A stretch of 64,000 nucleotides of DNA, taken from NCBI GenBank assembly GCA_029891385.1, contig CM057224.1, forward strand, positions 1,426,001 through 1,490,000, in the 5' to 3' direction. Positions 35,688-47,067 of this stretch are shown here, in pieces. Within the stretch, counting starts at the first letter, position 1, and each line of letters begins with the position of its first letter. This DNA is from Erythroxylum novogranatense (lineage: Eukaryota > Streptophyta > Magnoliopsida > Malpighiales > Erythroxylaceae). The notes beneath the pieces are model-generated. The model worked only from the letters and a program-made list of their open reading frames with translations, made no database searches and had not been told where the DNA came from. Made by a program: the position numbers and the translations under genes.

Positions 35688-35718
<31 letters not shown>

Positions 35719-36981
35719 ATTTATTTTTTTAAAATAGTACCAATGAGTTCTAAATAATTCTATCTTGTATATATATATATATATATTAATTAAAAATAAA
35801 AATATATTTTTTTTTTTAATATTGGGAGATTCAGTGCACCATGGCCCTTGCCCCCAAATAGTTCTGTCCTTGATAATAACGCTCTCTCTTTGACAATAAG
35901 TAGGCAAGATAGTTTGACCCGATCTAACATGGAGTTAATGAGCTAGACATGATTTGATTGGGCTTTCAATTAGGCTTAGGCCCGGAGTAACATGAAAGAT
36001 CCAAACGATCTGATTATTTATTTAAAAGTACATTATTTTAAAATTTTATTTAAAACATCATCGTTCTATTCTTAATATATAACCTTATAGATTTATCATT
36101 TTCCAAATATGCACACACTAACATCTTTATCATCTTTATTGTATATCCAATCTTAACATAATTCTAGTGATTAAAAATCAACCCGATCAAGTTAGTTTAA
36201 TTAAGAAAACTTTGAACTGATAAAATTTTAGTTCTATATTTTATTTTTAATTTGATTTTGTTTAATAGCTTTTATGATAAAATTGATTAAATTATTAATT
36301 AATTGATCGATATTTAATTGATTTTAATAAATTAAAATTAATTAATTTTTATTTAATAATTTTATAATTAAATTTTAAAATTTTTAATTATATTTTAAAA
36401 TTTTAATTATACTTAATTTTAATTAATTTTATAATAATTTAATATAAGTTAAAATTTTAAACTTTAAACCTCTTTCTTTGAAGGTTTATTTTCTGGTCGT
36501 ATTTTTACACCATTGCATAATTCTCTAAATCCATTTGTAACATTATCAAGCAACATCTAGACTTGATATTTTTGGGCTGACTCAAATTATAAAGTTTGAA
36601 TTGATCATATTTCAGATTATGTTTGAAATTGAGAAGTTTGTTAATGAAACGTGACCTTGAATTCAGTCTAAATTTTTTTTAAGTTTGATTAACATTAGGA
36701 TCAGATTTAAGTTTTGATTAATTTGGGTACAAGGCTTGTATCAAAGTCTAATTTCGACCTGAAACTTGAAAAAAAAAAGCTCTAAACTTTAATTAAATTT
36801 TATTTAAACTTTAAAAATCAAATGTAAAACTCAAGTCTAATTTTGTCATTATTCTTATAAATATAATATAAGAATACATTATTTCTATGCCCGAGAGAGT
36901 AGGCTGAATATTTTGAAAATTAAAATGTTAAAATAATATCGTCTTTTACAAAACGATATCATGTTGTTAATACTTATTAAG
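35108..36981. other. bHLH 3' UTR and AT-rich intergenic DNA
   Basis: The 3' UTR probably occupies the first few hundred bases. (TA)n tracts at about 35,687-35,714 and 35,768-35,785 sit in two copies of a short duplicated segment (GTACCAATGAGT, then TCTTGTATATATA). No further gene. Confidence 0.5.
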
Positions 36982-37342
36982 CACTGTTTTGAAAATCGAA
37001 TCGGACCGATTTGTTTGACCGGTTTGATCGGTGACCGATCGGTTATTCGGTCCGGTTCACTCTTAAAAACTGATCTTTAATTGAACCAGTGAGAACCGGT
37101 CAAAATTCGTCAATTGACCGGTCGAACTGAACCATTGGTTTAATAAATATTATTTTTATTTTTATTTTTTGGGCATATTTTTGTATTTTTTTAATATTTT
37201 TAATATTATTTATAATTAAATATAATTATTATATAATTATGACGTCATATTGGTTCGATCGGTGGTTGAATCAGTCGAACCGGTCAAACCAATAATCAGC
37301 AAAACCTCTAATTTGATGATCGATCTGAATTTCAAAATACTG
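36982..37342. mobile_element. hAT-like MITE related to the 26.8-kb copy
   Basis: The left end CACTGTTTTGAAAATCGAAT is the inverted match of the right end TTTCAAAATACTG. The flanking octamers TTATTAAG (36,974-36,981) and TTATCAGG (37,343-37,350) match at 6 of 8 positions, consistent with an aged hAT target duplication. ACCGGT-type words fill both ends. Non-coding. Confidence 0.65.
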
Positions 37343-37548
37343 TTATCAGGTTTTAAGTCGAGCTCAGCCCTAAAGTCGATCAACTTGAACCTAACTTGTT
37401 AATCTTGAGTTAAGCCGGAGCCGAGAGCTTACCTTTTGCCGTCATTAGTCGGGATGAAAATATAAACCTTTTGAAGATTATAATCTTGAGGGGTATACAA
37501 CTATACATAGTTTTCAATAATTTTTAAAAATTATTTATGAATCCATAT

Positions 37549-37952
37549 TGGTTCTGTCGGATTCTGGCCGAACGGTGCGTTTCCATTGAAATCCATCGTC
37601 TTCTACCTTCTGTGATGAACGTGACGTGAATATACCTGCAAAACAAGGAAGGCTCGTCGGGGGTGACAACCCGATTAGCCACTCCGACGCTCAAGTAAGC
37701 TTTTGGTGTAGGAAGGATTGATGAATTCAGAGAAAAACGAATTAGGTTATGATCGCATACTTGAATTATGGGAGAATTATACCTTATATACGATTTTGCA
37801 GCTAGGTTTAGGCAAATACGTGTTTGCATGGGAATTTCCTTCTGCTAATGGGCCATGAGTGTGTGAATCAAGCCCGGGTTAAATGATGAGTATAGGACTG
37901 ACCGATTGGCCTTCGTGATTGAGCTCGGGCCCAAATATAGCCGACCCGACCA
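37549..37952 (-). repeat. 3' LTR of the Tat element
   Basis: 404 bp. On the minus strand it begins TGGTCGGGTCGGC and ends CGACAGAACCA. It matches 47,068-47,451 along its whole length. It keeps bases that are missing from the right copy. Confidence 0.92.
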
Positions 37953-37966
37953 TAAGTCCCCCCTAC
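37953..37966 (-). promoter_or_regulatory. Polypurine tract
   Basis: GTAGGGGGGACTTA on the minus strand, directly abutting the 3' LTR, where plus-strand DNA synthesis would be primed. Confidence 0.7.
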
Positions 37967-38561
37967 TCCTCGAGTCTGAGCAAAGAGAAGGGTCGAGGGA
38001 GTATGTCAGACGTTGCTCACTAATGGCCATAGCTCGTAGCGAATAGCTCGTCGTGTGGTTAATCGGTTGGTCATTGGCCTTATAGCTCGTTCATGGGACG
38101 GACTCAGGCGATTTCAACCGGTCGGATGATTCAACCGATCGGATGTCAACTGCTTGCGCATGATCGCTGCTCGGATCTTGACGGTTGGGTGTAATTGCTC
38201 GGATACCGACCTGTCGAGTATAACTGTTCGTTCGAGAATAGGTCGATCGATGGCCCCAACCGATCGGTCTTTGGCACTTATCGTGGCGACTTGTGCGAAG
38301 ACGGATCGATTGGTTATCATTAGTGGCGTGTGAGGCATTTATTGTAGACGCGGCGTCTTTGTCGACGGCTTCGAATCAAGCGTATCGTCTTTGTAACCGT
38401 TACCCAGCTGTCCCGTACGTCCTTTCGACTGGTCGTGTCGTTTCGATCTTGAATATCCCTGATTCTCCTCAGATCCTGCCGCGTGTCCGAGACTGCTCGG
38501 ATTTTCGCCACGCGTCGTAGTCTGATTTGGTCACTTTCTAGGGTTCCTACTGCCTTCCTCC

Positions 38562-38569
38562 TATAAATA
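38562..38569 (+). promoter_or_regulatory. TATA box for the antisense gene
   Basis: CTCCTATAAATACTC followed by a leader (GCTCTCGTACTG) and then the antisense coding start about 205 bp downstream. It lies inside the element but outside the LTR, so the antisense gene appears to have its own core promoter. Confidence 0.5.
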
Positions 38570-38772
38570 CTCATAGATGACGAGCTGTGACGGTTTTTAC
38601 CTTTTGCTCTCGTACTGTAATTCGCATTTTGCTTTCACTTGCTCTCAAATCATTCGCGGTTCTCCGAAACTTCTTTTATTTCGCCGTCCGATTTACCTAC
38701 TTCTTTCTAAATAGGTACGTTCTTTTGTTCTTCATTCCCTCTCCATTCTTTTAGTGCTTTTTCTTGATAATC

Positions 38773-40782
38773 ATGTCCACGGGTAGTTCTGGGAGCATGG
38801 TCGGAGGTATGGAGGAAGTGTCGATGAGAGAGAGGAAGGACGATTTAGTTGTGGAGTTGCCGCCTAAGACTGCATCGTCGATGACTGTTGGGGAGTTGAA
38901 CAGATTGTGCATCAAGTATAATATCCCAACGGCTTGGGGGCCCCGATTGGCCTTGAAGCATGAGCGGATCCACAGCAACTTTAGTGGATACTTTGCCGTC
39001 TCCGGGAGCTTTTTCTCAGTGGACGGCCTGAGGCTCCCGTACGCTCCGATTGTGGACGAGGTGTGCGCCCTGTTCGGGTTATTACCGAGTCAGATTCCTC
39101 CGAACAGTTGGAGGTTCATAAATGGGTTGGCGCTGCTATGCCACCAGTTCGGCCATCTGCCTACCGTCGGCATTCTGCGTCATTTCCTGAGGATGAGCCA
39201 CAGTCCGAGCTCAGGGGCTGGAATCCCCTTTCTTCAATATCGAGATACTCGGTATCACCCGGCCAGGACACCCTCAAAAATTTCTTCCTGGCGGACGAAG
39301 TATTTCTTCGTGAAGTCCCCCGGATCTTCCTCCGAGTGCCGACCGTGGAGGTATCCCTTGGCCGAGCAGTGGAATGATTCGTCGACCTTGTCCCTCAGCA
39401 AGGAGGAGTGGGAGGTGGTCCGTCGTATCAAGGAGCTCGGCAGATACGATTTTGCCAGGCTCGTTCAGGGGTATCCCAGGGGGGCCTCGGCCGCTTCGTT
39501 CCTCGTCGATCCCCCTCCACGGATTAGCGGGCTGAGGGAGGAAACCGCCCCGTCCGGTTGACTCCTCGTGATTGTATTAATTTTGAACTTATATCAATTT
39601 TGTTTTCTAACTCAATTTAATTATTGTGCAGCCATGGTGAGGATGCCCACCCAAACTTCCACGTCAAGGAAGCAGGCCTCTGGGAAGAAGGGGAGTGAGG
39701 CGGAGACCGGTGAGGGCCTCGCTTTGTCCATGGGGTTGGTCTCCTTGTCTGCACTAGTGGGTGCTCCTCCCGCCGGGGATCTTCCTGTGACGTCGGAGCC
39801 ACTAAATATTGTTCCAGTGGTAGAGGAGGAGGAGGACGCGGACCCTCCTCTTAAAAAGAAGAGGTTGGTTCGATTGGGTGACCGCCCACCCCGCCAGACC
39901 GATGAAGCCGGGGTGAGTAAACAGAAAAAGGGGAAAGAGAAGGCACAGGCCGTGAGCCTTGGGCAGTGGGAGCCTGCCATTAAATTGGGCAAGGACGTAA
40001 CGCTCGACGACCTCGAGGTGTCCCGCTACCTTGCTGAGAGGGTTACTCCCCCGGCGGACGAGGGGTTTATGGAGAAGAAGGGGAACCTGGAGTTGGGTTC
40101 CCAGCTCGTGCGTATTGGTATGCGGGCTGCGACAATGTCTTTTGTCGTGCTGCAGCGCTTGGAGACTCTGGACCAGGAGGTTCAGGATCTCCATGATCAG
40201 ATGAAGGGCTTGAAGGGTGAGCTGGCAGAGGTGAAGGAGGGGAGGGACCTCCTTCAGGCTAAAAACGCATCTCTTGAGGAGGAGAAGTCGGCCCAGGAGA
40301 GGGAGGTGGGAGCTTTGACGGCTCGACTGGCCGAGGTAGAGGGGAAGAGGGAGAAAGAGAACGAGGAGTGGAGGAAAACGGTGAGGGCGGAGAGGGAGAT
40401 CAACAAAAGTGCCGCCAGGACTGCCATTCCGCTGTGACGGAGAGAGACAGAGCGGAGAGAACCTTGCGGGAGGTGCGGTGCTCCGTGCGGGAGCAGCGGA
40501 TCGAGGCCATTAAGAGATGGAAGAGGCGGTTCTTGTACGAAGAGAGTTTAGAGCTCGCCTGCGAGGTGGCCCTTTCGATTTTGAAGAGGGGCCACGAGCT
40601 CTATACTCTGAGGGGTGGCATGCCCTTCTTTTGAAGACTATGCCGAACCGCTTATTCCTCAAGCTTTCGGGCTTTCTTTGGAGGGGATCACAAAGAAAGT
40701 CGAGGGGGAACCGGTCGATGTTCCGGATGGGAGGCTAGATCTCAGCTCCGAAGAGGAAGAGCTCCCTCATGATGTTCCTTGA
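38773..40782 (+). pseudogene. Antisense gene (aORF) of the Tat element, frameshifted
   Basis: Opposite in strand to gag-pol. Exon 1 is 38,773-39,556 and exon 2 begins at 39,632. The GT...AG intron of 75 bp joins in frame and gives about 529 residues to the stop at 40,437. Residues about 60-150 (GYFAVSGSFFSVDGLRLPY, then LPSQIPPNSWRFINGLALLC) fit the plant 'putative gypsy-type transposon' domain (Pfam PF04195 by recall). A long acidic/basic coiled coil (QRLETLDQEVQDL onwards) follows. The frame then shifts to about 40,433-40,633 (VTERDRAERTLREVRC) and again to about 40,630-40,782 (YAEPLIPQAFGLSLEG, acidic end), so the original protein was longer. The function of these antisense proteins is not established. 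Confidence 0.75.
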
Positions 40783-41138
40783 TCGCTTCCCGGTCCTGCT
40801 ACCCCATCAGTGACGATCTCGGGGAGGAAGGGCTTTATGAAGATGTTTCTCCTGCTGCTCCCTTGGTTTCCGCTTCTACCTCGTCTTTTCTGCCGGCTCC
40901 CGAGGTTTCCCCCGGGAATTCTCCTTCTCCTTCTCCTTCGGCTGTTCATAGCCCCCCTTCTCCCCAATTGTAGTGCTCACCTGGTGGGCTTGTGACTGTG
41001 GCTAATTAAAATCAATGGACTTTACGTTTGCTTCATTTGTTGATTTTTCCCGTATTTATGCTCTTTACCTTAGATATATGTTGAGTTTTAAAGTTGCTCG
41101 TAGTCGACCGGCTTCGAACTGGTCGACAGCAGTCGATC

Positions 41139-41540
41139 TATGGAGAATGGCGAGCGATGGCATACTGAGCAATGGCGATGGCGAGGGACCCAGGGATCTC
41201 GTCCTGGCGACCCAACCGACCGTAGTCGGTATATGGAGAATGCCGAGCGATGGCATACCGAGCAATGGCGATGGCGAGGGACTCAGGGATCTCGTCCTGG
41301 CGACCCGATCGACCGTAGTCGGTATATGGAGAATGCCGAGCGATGGCATACCGAGCAATGGCGATGGCGAGGGACCCAGGGATCTCGTCCTGGCGACCCG
41401 ACCGACCGTAGTCGGTATAAGGAGAATGCCGAGCGATGGCGATGGCGAGAGACCCAGGGATCTCGTCCTGGCGACCCGACCGACCGTAGTCGGTATATGG
41501 AGAATGCCGAGCGATGGCATACCGAGCAATTGGACTTTCT
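41139..41540. repeat. 93-bp tandem repeat array
   Basis: Units start at about 41,139, 41,232, 41,325, 41,418 and 41,496 (TATGGAGAATGCCGAGCGAT). The spacing is exactly 93 bp three times, then 78 bp because one unit lost 15 bp. The unit length is a multiple of three, so long frames appear on both strands, but they are artefacts of periodicity. Tat-clade elements are known for tandem arrays in the region 3' of pol. Confidence 0.9.
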
Positions 41541-41699
41541 ACTCTTGGCCTCGTGCAATCTAACTCTTAATTGCCAAGAAATTTGTAACCCCTTTATTAA
41601 TGATAACGAGGGCGTGGGCCATTAAAAAACCTGTCTGGCAGGGACAGGAAAAAGGTACCCACATGTATACAAAAGGGAATAATAAGGAAGAATTGACAA

Positions 41700-42850
41700 A
41701 AATATAACTTATCTATTGGTAGAAAGCCTTCAAATTCTGAGAGTTCCAAGGCCTCGGTAGAATCTTTCCTTCTCATCGCTAGGATGTAGGAGCCGTGTCG
41801 ACTTGTTTAACCACTCGATAGGGTCCTTCCCACATCGCCCGAAGTTTTCCATGATATTTTCCAGCCCTTCGGCCAGTAGGACGATCCACCTATTTTTACA
41901 TTGCTCGGTTTGACCTTCCGTTATAGAACACGGTCGCCTTTTGCACGATGGCTTCGAACGAGCGGCCGCCTTTCTCTATCCTCGCTAAGGAGAACGAGCT
42001 CTGCTCTGCGGGCTTCATCATTCGCTCTTCTTCGTAGGCCGACACCCTCTGATTGTGCAATGCTGCTTCTACTGGAACCAGGGCTTCCGCCGCGAAGGTC
42101 ATTCTGAATGGAGTTTCCCCCGTGGCTCCGTTCGGTGTGGTTTTATATGCCCACAAAACTTCATCTACTTCTTCCACCCAGGTCTTTCGGCCATCCAGGC
42201 GCTTCTTCAGGGCGTTCATTATCTTTTTATTGGTGTTCTCCGCAAGATCGTTGCTTTGCGGATGGGCCATCGAGGTCGATTGTAGCTGATCTTGATCGGT
42301 CACGAAGTCTCGAACTTGGCGTTGTCAAACCGCCGACCATTATCTGTAACCAATACCATGGGCATCCCGGCGACAAAGTATATTTTTCTTCACAAAGTTT
42401 TCAACCTTCCCTCGGTGATTGTAGCAATGATTACGCTTCCACCCACTTAGTAAAATATTCTATCGCTACTATCGAAATTTCTTTTGTCCGGGACCGAGAG
42501 GAAAGGCCCAAGATATCCATTCCCCATTGGGCGAAAGGGATAGGGTGACTTACAATTTTCATCCTCTCGGTTAATTTGGTGAGACAGATTGTGTTTTTTC
42601 GGCAGATTCGATCGGTCGACCCTCTCTTGACAGTCTCTTCTCATCGTCGGCCAGTAGTAGCCTTGTCTGATCAACCGGTGAGCCAGCATTCTGCCTCCTA
42701 CGTGATTTCCGCACATCCCTTCGTGGACTTCGGCCATTGCCTGCTCGGCTTCTTCTTCATTCAGACATCGAAGGAGCGCCATCGTAAGACCGCCTATATA
42801 GAGAGTCATTGACAACCGTGTATTCGGCTGCCTTTATCCTTAATTTCTTG
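41700..42850 (-). pseudogene. Integrase remnant of the Tat element
   Basis: In minus-strand order. The zinc-binding start HEGMCGNHVGGRMLAHRLIR then GYYWPTMRRDC at about 42,640-42,740 has its second Cys pair displaced by a frameshift. The catalytic core (WGMDILG, about 42,515) carries the first Asp. The late core at about 41,896-42,303 has HPQSNDLAENTNKKIMNALK with the catalytic Glu, then WAYKTTPNGATGETPF. Several frameshifts; not functional. Confidence 0.85.
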
Positions 42851-43428
42851 GCTGCTAATTCGTCTTCCGGTTGTCTTCCTTTCAAAAGGTACCGCATGAT
42901 CGGTTCTGTCCAGCCCGGTTGATCAGAATTTACTTTGAGAACTTCCTCGGTCTTCTGAATGCTAGGCCGATCCAGTCGTTCGACCAGAATATTGTTTTTG
43001 GCATCACGGTCGGAAGCCATTTTGGAGAGCGCATCAGCCTTGGCATTCTGAGCTCGTTCTATTCTGTTGATCGAATACTGTCCAAAATTGCTCAGTTCCT
43101 GCTTGACTAACTCCAGGTATTTGATCACGTGGTTCCCTTTAGCCTCGTAATGCCCGGTAACTTGACCGACTACCACCTGGCTATCACTGTATATCTTTAG
43201 GTGCTTCACTTCCATCTCCTTGGCTAGTTGGAGGCCGGCTATCAAGGCCTCATATTCCGCCTCGTTATTGGAGGCTTTGAATTCTAGTCGGAGGGCATAC
43301 TCTACTTTTTCTTCTATGTTCGGGCAGATCAGTACAACTCCTGCTCCGCATCCCTCGGCATTGGATGAGCCATCGACAAACAGGCTCCAGGCGGGGAACT
43401 GCTCGTCCTCCGAGCTTGGTTGGCTCAT
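42757..43428 (-). CDS. Second (archaeal-type) RNase H and linker, Tat element
   Basis: An open frame of 223 codons in the polyprotein. WSLFVDGSSNAEGCGAGVVL supplies the first catalytic Asp, NNEAEYEALIAGLQLA the Glu, IYSDSQVVVGQ the second Asp and AKADALSKMAS the last acidic site. This is the additional RNase H that the plant Tat lineage carries after its canonical, degenerating RNase H. The frame then runs toward the integrase zinc finger (YTVVNDSLYRRS). Intact as a domain but part of a broken polyprotein. Confidence 0.85.
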   Translation of the reverse strand: MSQPSSEDEQFPAWSLFVDGSSNAEGCGAGVVLICPNIEEKVEYALRLEFKASNNEAEYEALIAGLQLAKEMEVKHLKIYSDSQVVVGQVTGHYEAKGNHVIKYLELVKQELSNFGQYSINRIERAQNAKADALSKMASDRDAKNNILVERLDRPSIQKTEEVLKVNSDQPGWTEPIMRYLLKGRQPEDELAAKKLRIKAAEYTVVNDSLYRRSYDGAPSMSE

Positions 43429-43439
43429 CTCCGCGATGA

Positions 43440-44921
43440 AGTCTGCTAGTATCTGTGCCTTAATAGTTGTGCGGGGCTTGTATTGTATGTCAAATTCACC
43501 CAGTTCTCGCCCACTTGATCAGTAGACCCGAGGTTTGGGCTTTTGAAGCACCGCCGAGGGGGTCGGTCCATACCTCGATGGTGTGACTTTGGAAATAAGG
43601 CCTCGACTTCCAACTCATTGTTATCAAGGAGAGGGCCATCTTCTATAGGCGTGTATCGTGTTTCCGGTCCGGTTAACACTTTGCTAACGTAGTAGATAGG
43701 GTCTTTGTTCATTCCCCTCCGATAGAATTAGCACCTGTTGATCGATCCTCAGAACCGCCATGTATAACACCAGTTCTCTCCGCTCACAGGGCTTTGTAGG
43801 ATTGGCGGGCTAGACAAATCTTGCTTTAAGTCCGGAAAGCTTGTTACACTCGTCTGCCATCGGAATTGAGTCACATTCGCTTCCTCAAGACTTTGAAAAT
43901 GGGAGGCACTTATCCCCAACTGAAATGAACACCTTTCGTGAGACTATCCGACCGGTCAATATCTGAACATTCTTCAAACATTGTGGCGAAGGCATCTGTA
44001 TGATGGCCTCAATCTTTTCTGGATTGGCTTGATTCCCCACCGAGTGATCATAAACCCGTGAATTTTCCGGATGCCACCCCGAACACACATTTTCCGGGTT
44101 TAGCTTCATCCGAAATTTATTCGTGGTCCGAAGACTTCCTTGAGATCTTCCACATGCTCCTCGGCCGTCGCACTTTTGACCACCATATCATCTACGTATG
44201 CTTCGACCGACCGACCGATCTGTTTTTTAAAGACCTCCATGACGAGCCGTTGGTAGGTTGCCCCCGCGTTCTTCAAGCCGAAGGGTATTACCTGGTAGCA
44301 GTATGTGCCTTGGTCGGTTATGAAGGCGGTCTTTTCTTCGTCTTCTAGACTCATCGGGATCTGATGATAGTCCGAGAAGGCGTCCAGGAAGCTGAGCAGT
44401 TCGTGCCCTGAGGTAAAATCTACTAACTGGTCGATCTTCGGCAATGGGAAGCTGTCTTTTGGACACGCTTTGTTCAGATCAGTAAAGTCTATACACATCC
44501 TCCATTTCCCGTTCTTTTTTTTTACTAAGACCACGTTAGCAAGCCATTCGGGGTATTTGACTTCTCTTATGAACCCCGCTTCAAGCAACTTCTGTACTTC
44601 CTTCTCGATCACCCCCTGGCGCTCCTTACTATGCCATCGTTTCTTCTGTCTGGTCGGCTTGCAGTCATGCCGAATGCCGAGGGAGTGACATGCAACTGTC
44701 CGAGAAATGTCGGGCATGTCGTTCGGTACCCAAGCGAAAACCGATCTGTTTTCCACCAAACAATCGATGATTTCTCTAGCTAGGTTCTTCTGCAGCTCGG
44801 AACCTAGATTTGTGAACTTGGAGGGGTCGGCTTCATCCAGTACGACCCGTTGTGTCTCTTCCACTGGATTCATCCTGTCCGTCTCTTCGTCGGCTCTCAC
44901 GTCAAGAGAGCTCGTTAGCAC
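43440..44921 (-). pseudogene. Reverse transcriptase and first RNase H, Tat element
   Basis: An uninterrupted RT frame covers 44,106-44,921. It has KWRMCIDFTDLNKACPKDSF, FLDAFSDYHQI (first catalytic Asp), PFGLKNAGATYQRLV and YVDDMVVKS, the YVDD active box. RT thumb and the canonical RNase H continue in broken frames to about 43,446 (IYYVSKVLTGPETRYTPIE). Confidence 0.88.
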
Positions 44922-44930
44922 TACCGCCTT

Positions 44931-45310
44931 CTAGGTCTTGGTTTCGCCAAGTAACATTCCCGGCGATTTTCTGCGACCCCGACGACTCGATTCCATGGGC
45001 GTCGGAACTTCATACTCGGTAGTATGTGGAGACGACCGACCGAGGGCGTTTTGAGTAGCTCTCCCAATTATTGCATTGTATGCCCCCTGGAACTTTACGA
45101 CCAGGAACTCCACGTCCCTTTTTATCTGGCATGGCTTCTGCCCAAACTTCACTTTCAGATAGACCCGGGCGAACGGATATGCTGACGCCCCGATTATTCC
45201 TTTGATGGGGCCGTCCGTAGGTAATAGCCGCTCTTCGGGTACCCTCATTTGCTTGAAGGCTTCTAGTATAGTAAGTCGACCGAACTGCCCGTGTCAATCA
45301 TCACCCGTTT
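44931..45310 (-). pseudogene. Retropepsin-type protease remnant, Tat element
   Basis: The catalytic IDTGSSVD motif is encoded at about 45,280-45,300 on the minus strand. After a frameshift comes GIIGASAYPFARVYLKVKFG, then YNAIIGRATQNAL, the protease C-terminal core. It lies immediately upstream of RT in the element's reading direction. Confidence 0.8.
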
Positions 45311-45539
45311 CACCTCGTAACCGTCCATGTTGAGATTTACGACGAGGGCGTCATCGTGAGGGCAATGTACTCCATTTAGGTCCGACTCATTGAAAGAGAT
45401 CATTCCGTCGTTCTCCTTCGATTTTTTGATGGGAGTGTCGTCGCCGACCTGTTTGGCATATCGTTTTCTGCCTTTAGCGGTGGATCCCCCTGCTGCATTT
45501 CTACCAAATATCGTGTTAATAACTCCGATTGGTCGGTCA

Positions 45540-47000
45540 TTTCTTTGTTCGGCATTTCCATCGTTTCTTTCCTTGACCGCCTCTGCTTTTTCGGCGGTTA
45601 TCAGATTCGTGCTCGCCTACCCCCATCATTCCTATCGTTCGTCTCGGGGTGGCGCTCAGTAGTCCGACCTTGGTCCTGCGATCGGCGTTTGTTCGTGTTT
45701 CACGAATCGGCCTAACCTCCCTTTTGAATGAGGAGCTCAATCTCTTTTTCAACCGCCGTGATTTTCCGTATCATGACCGACCTCTCGTGAAAACGGCAGT
45801 ATAAATTGGGGTTCTGTCCTCAGACGGGTCTTCATTCTTCGGGCTCTTTGATAGTTTCCCGTCGCTCTAACGGCCGCTAGTACTTCAAAGATACGACTGC
45901 TTAGCGGGTGAACTCTTGGCAATATCCTTGTCGATCGGTCGGCCTTTTCGATTCGATTGGTTTTTTTTGCCATGCGGGTTGCCCGCCCTATCGTTCGCGA
46001 CGATCTTCCGTCCGACGTCTCGTGTTTTTCAAGACTTCTTCGTTGAATATACCTATCCGCCCGCTTCTTATTTCTTGAACCGAGCTAGGTTGATCGAGGG
46101 CTAACGACTTTTGAATTTCTCGTCCTCGTATTGCTCATAAGTGCGGCTAGCATAGACGAAAGCAGTGAGATCGGGTACCTCGACCGCCTCATTGTTGAAC
46201 CGAGTGATGAACTCCGTAAACTCTCATTCCTTCCTTGGGTGAGTTGCATCACCTCCAAAGCCGTCTTCTGCGGTTAAACTTAAGGGTGAATCGATTCGGG
46301 AAGAGCGACTGAAGTCCTCGAAACATGTGATCTACGCCCGGGGTAGGTTGTTGAACCATCGCCGAGCTCCTCTTGGAAAGCCGTGCGAAGGCCTTACATC
46401 GAATAGCATCCGGGACACTGAGATAGGCTCATCGTGGATGGAAGTCTTGCATGTAGTCCAAAGGTCGGTCTTCGGTGTATTTCTCGAAATCGGTATCTTT
46501 CTTGGCCGGTCTTTGGGAGGCTATCCAAAATGTCCGGAATGAAGGAGAGTTGTATTACGCCGTCGAGGCGATCTGAATGAGCTTCGTAGCCACGTGAGTC
46601 CGATCATCCGCGATTTTTCTAGGGTTTCATCGGGCGGTGATCGGTTGTTAAAGTCAATTGTCGGGCGATCGATCGCACGGATGGCATTTCCAGGTTGATT
46701 GATCGCAGATGTCGACGAATCACCAACTCCGTACCTCTTCTATCATTTCCGGCTCGGGGCGGCGTGTGTGGACGGAGGAGGATCTGCACCTAATCGGTCT
46801 TTGGAGATTGGGGTTGCATAGTGCGCAACGTTATCCTCCACGGCCACACTCGTTCTTCTTGCTCGAGCTTGAGGGCGCGATCGATCGTTAGATTGGAAGA
46901 CTCAGACGGAGATGTGTGGTGCAAAGCGGCGAAGTGCGGTAATCGCAAACCGTCGTTGCATTGCGAGCCGCAATGCCAGCGGTATGTCGGGATTCATCGC
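45540..47000 (-). pseudogene. gag remnant, Tat element
   Basis: Capsid-like sequence at about 46,090-46,270 on the minus strand (ALEVMQLTQGRNESL, then FNNEAVEVPDLTAFVYA), followed by basic linkers. A degenerate zinc-knuckle-like YCRFHE segment lies at about 45,795. Many frameshifts; the exact start cannot be fixed. Confidence 0.65.
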
Positions 47001-47051
47001 CGCACCTGCTTGGCTTATCTGCGTGGTTCAGGCGTGGTGCGGAAGTCGTCC

Positions 47052-47067
47052 CACGGTGGGCACCAAT
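47052..47067 (-). promoter_or_regulatory. Primer-binding site
   Basis: ATTGGTGCCCACCGTGG on the minus strand, directly after the 5' LTR end AGAACCA. This is the usual position and style of a tRNA primer site. I do not assign the tRNA. Confidence 0.65.

Noticed and set aside
41139..41540. Regular repeat array considered as CRISPR
   Set aside because: Contiguous 93-bp tandem units without spacers, in a plant retrotransposon; no cas genes.
41015..41625. Long frames on both strands (up to 182 residues)
   Set aside because: The 93-bp repeat length is divisible by three, which keeps several frames open at once; no family resemblance.
42053..42548. Plus-strand frames opposite the integrase
   Set aside because: Complementary shadows of the integrase coding strand, without known domains.
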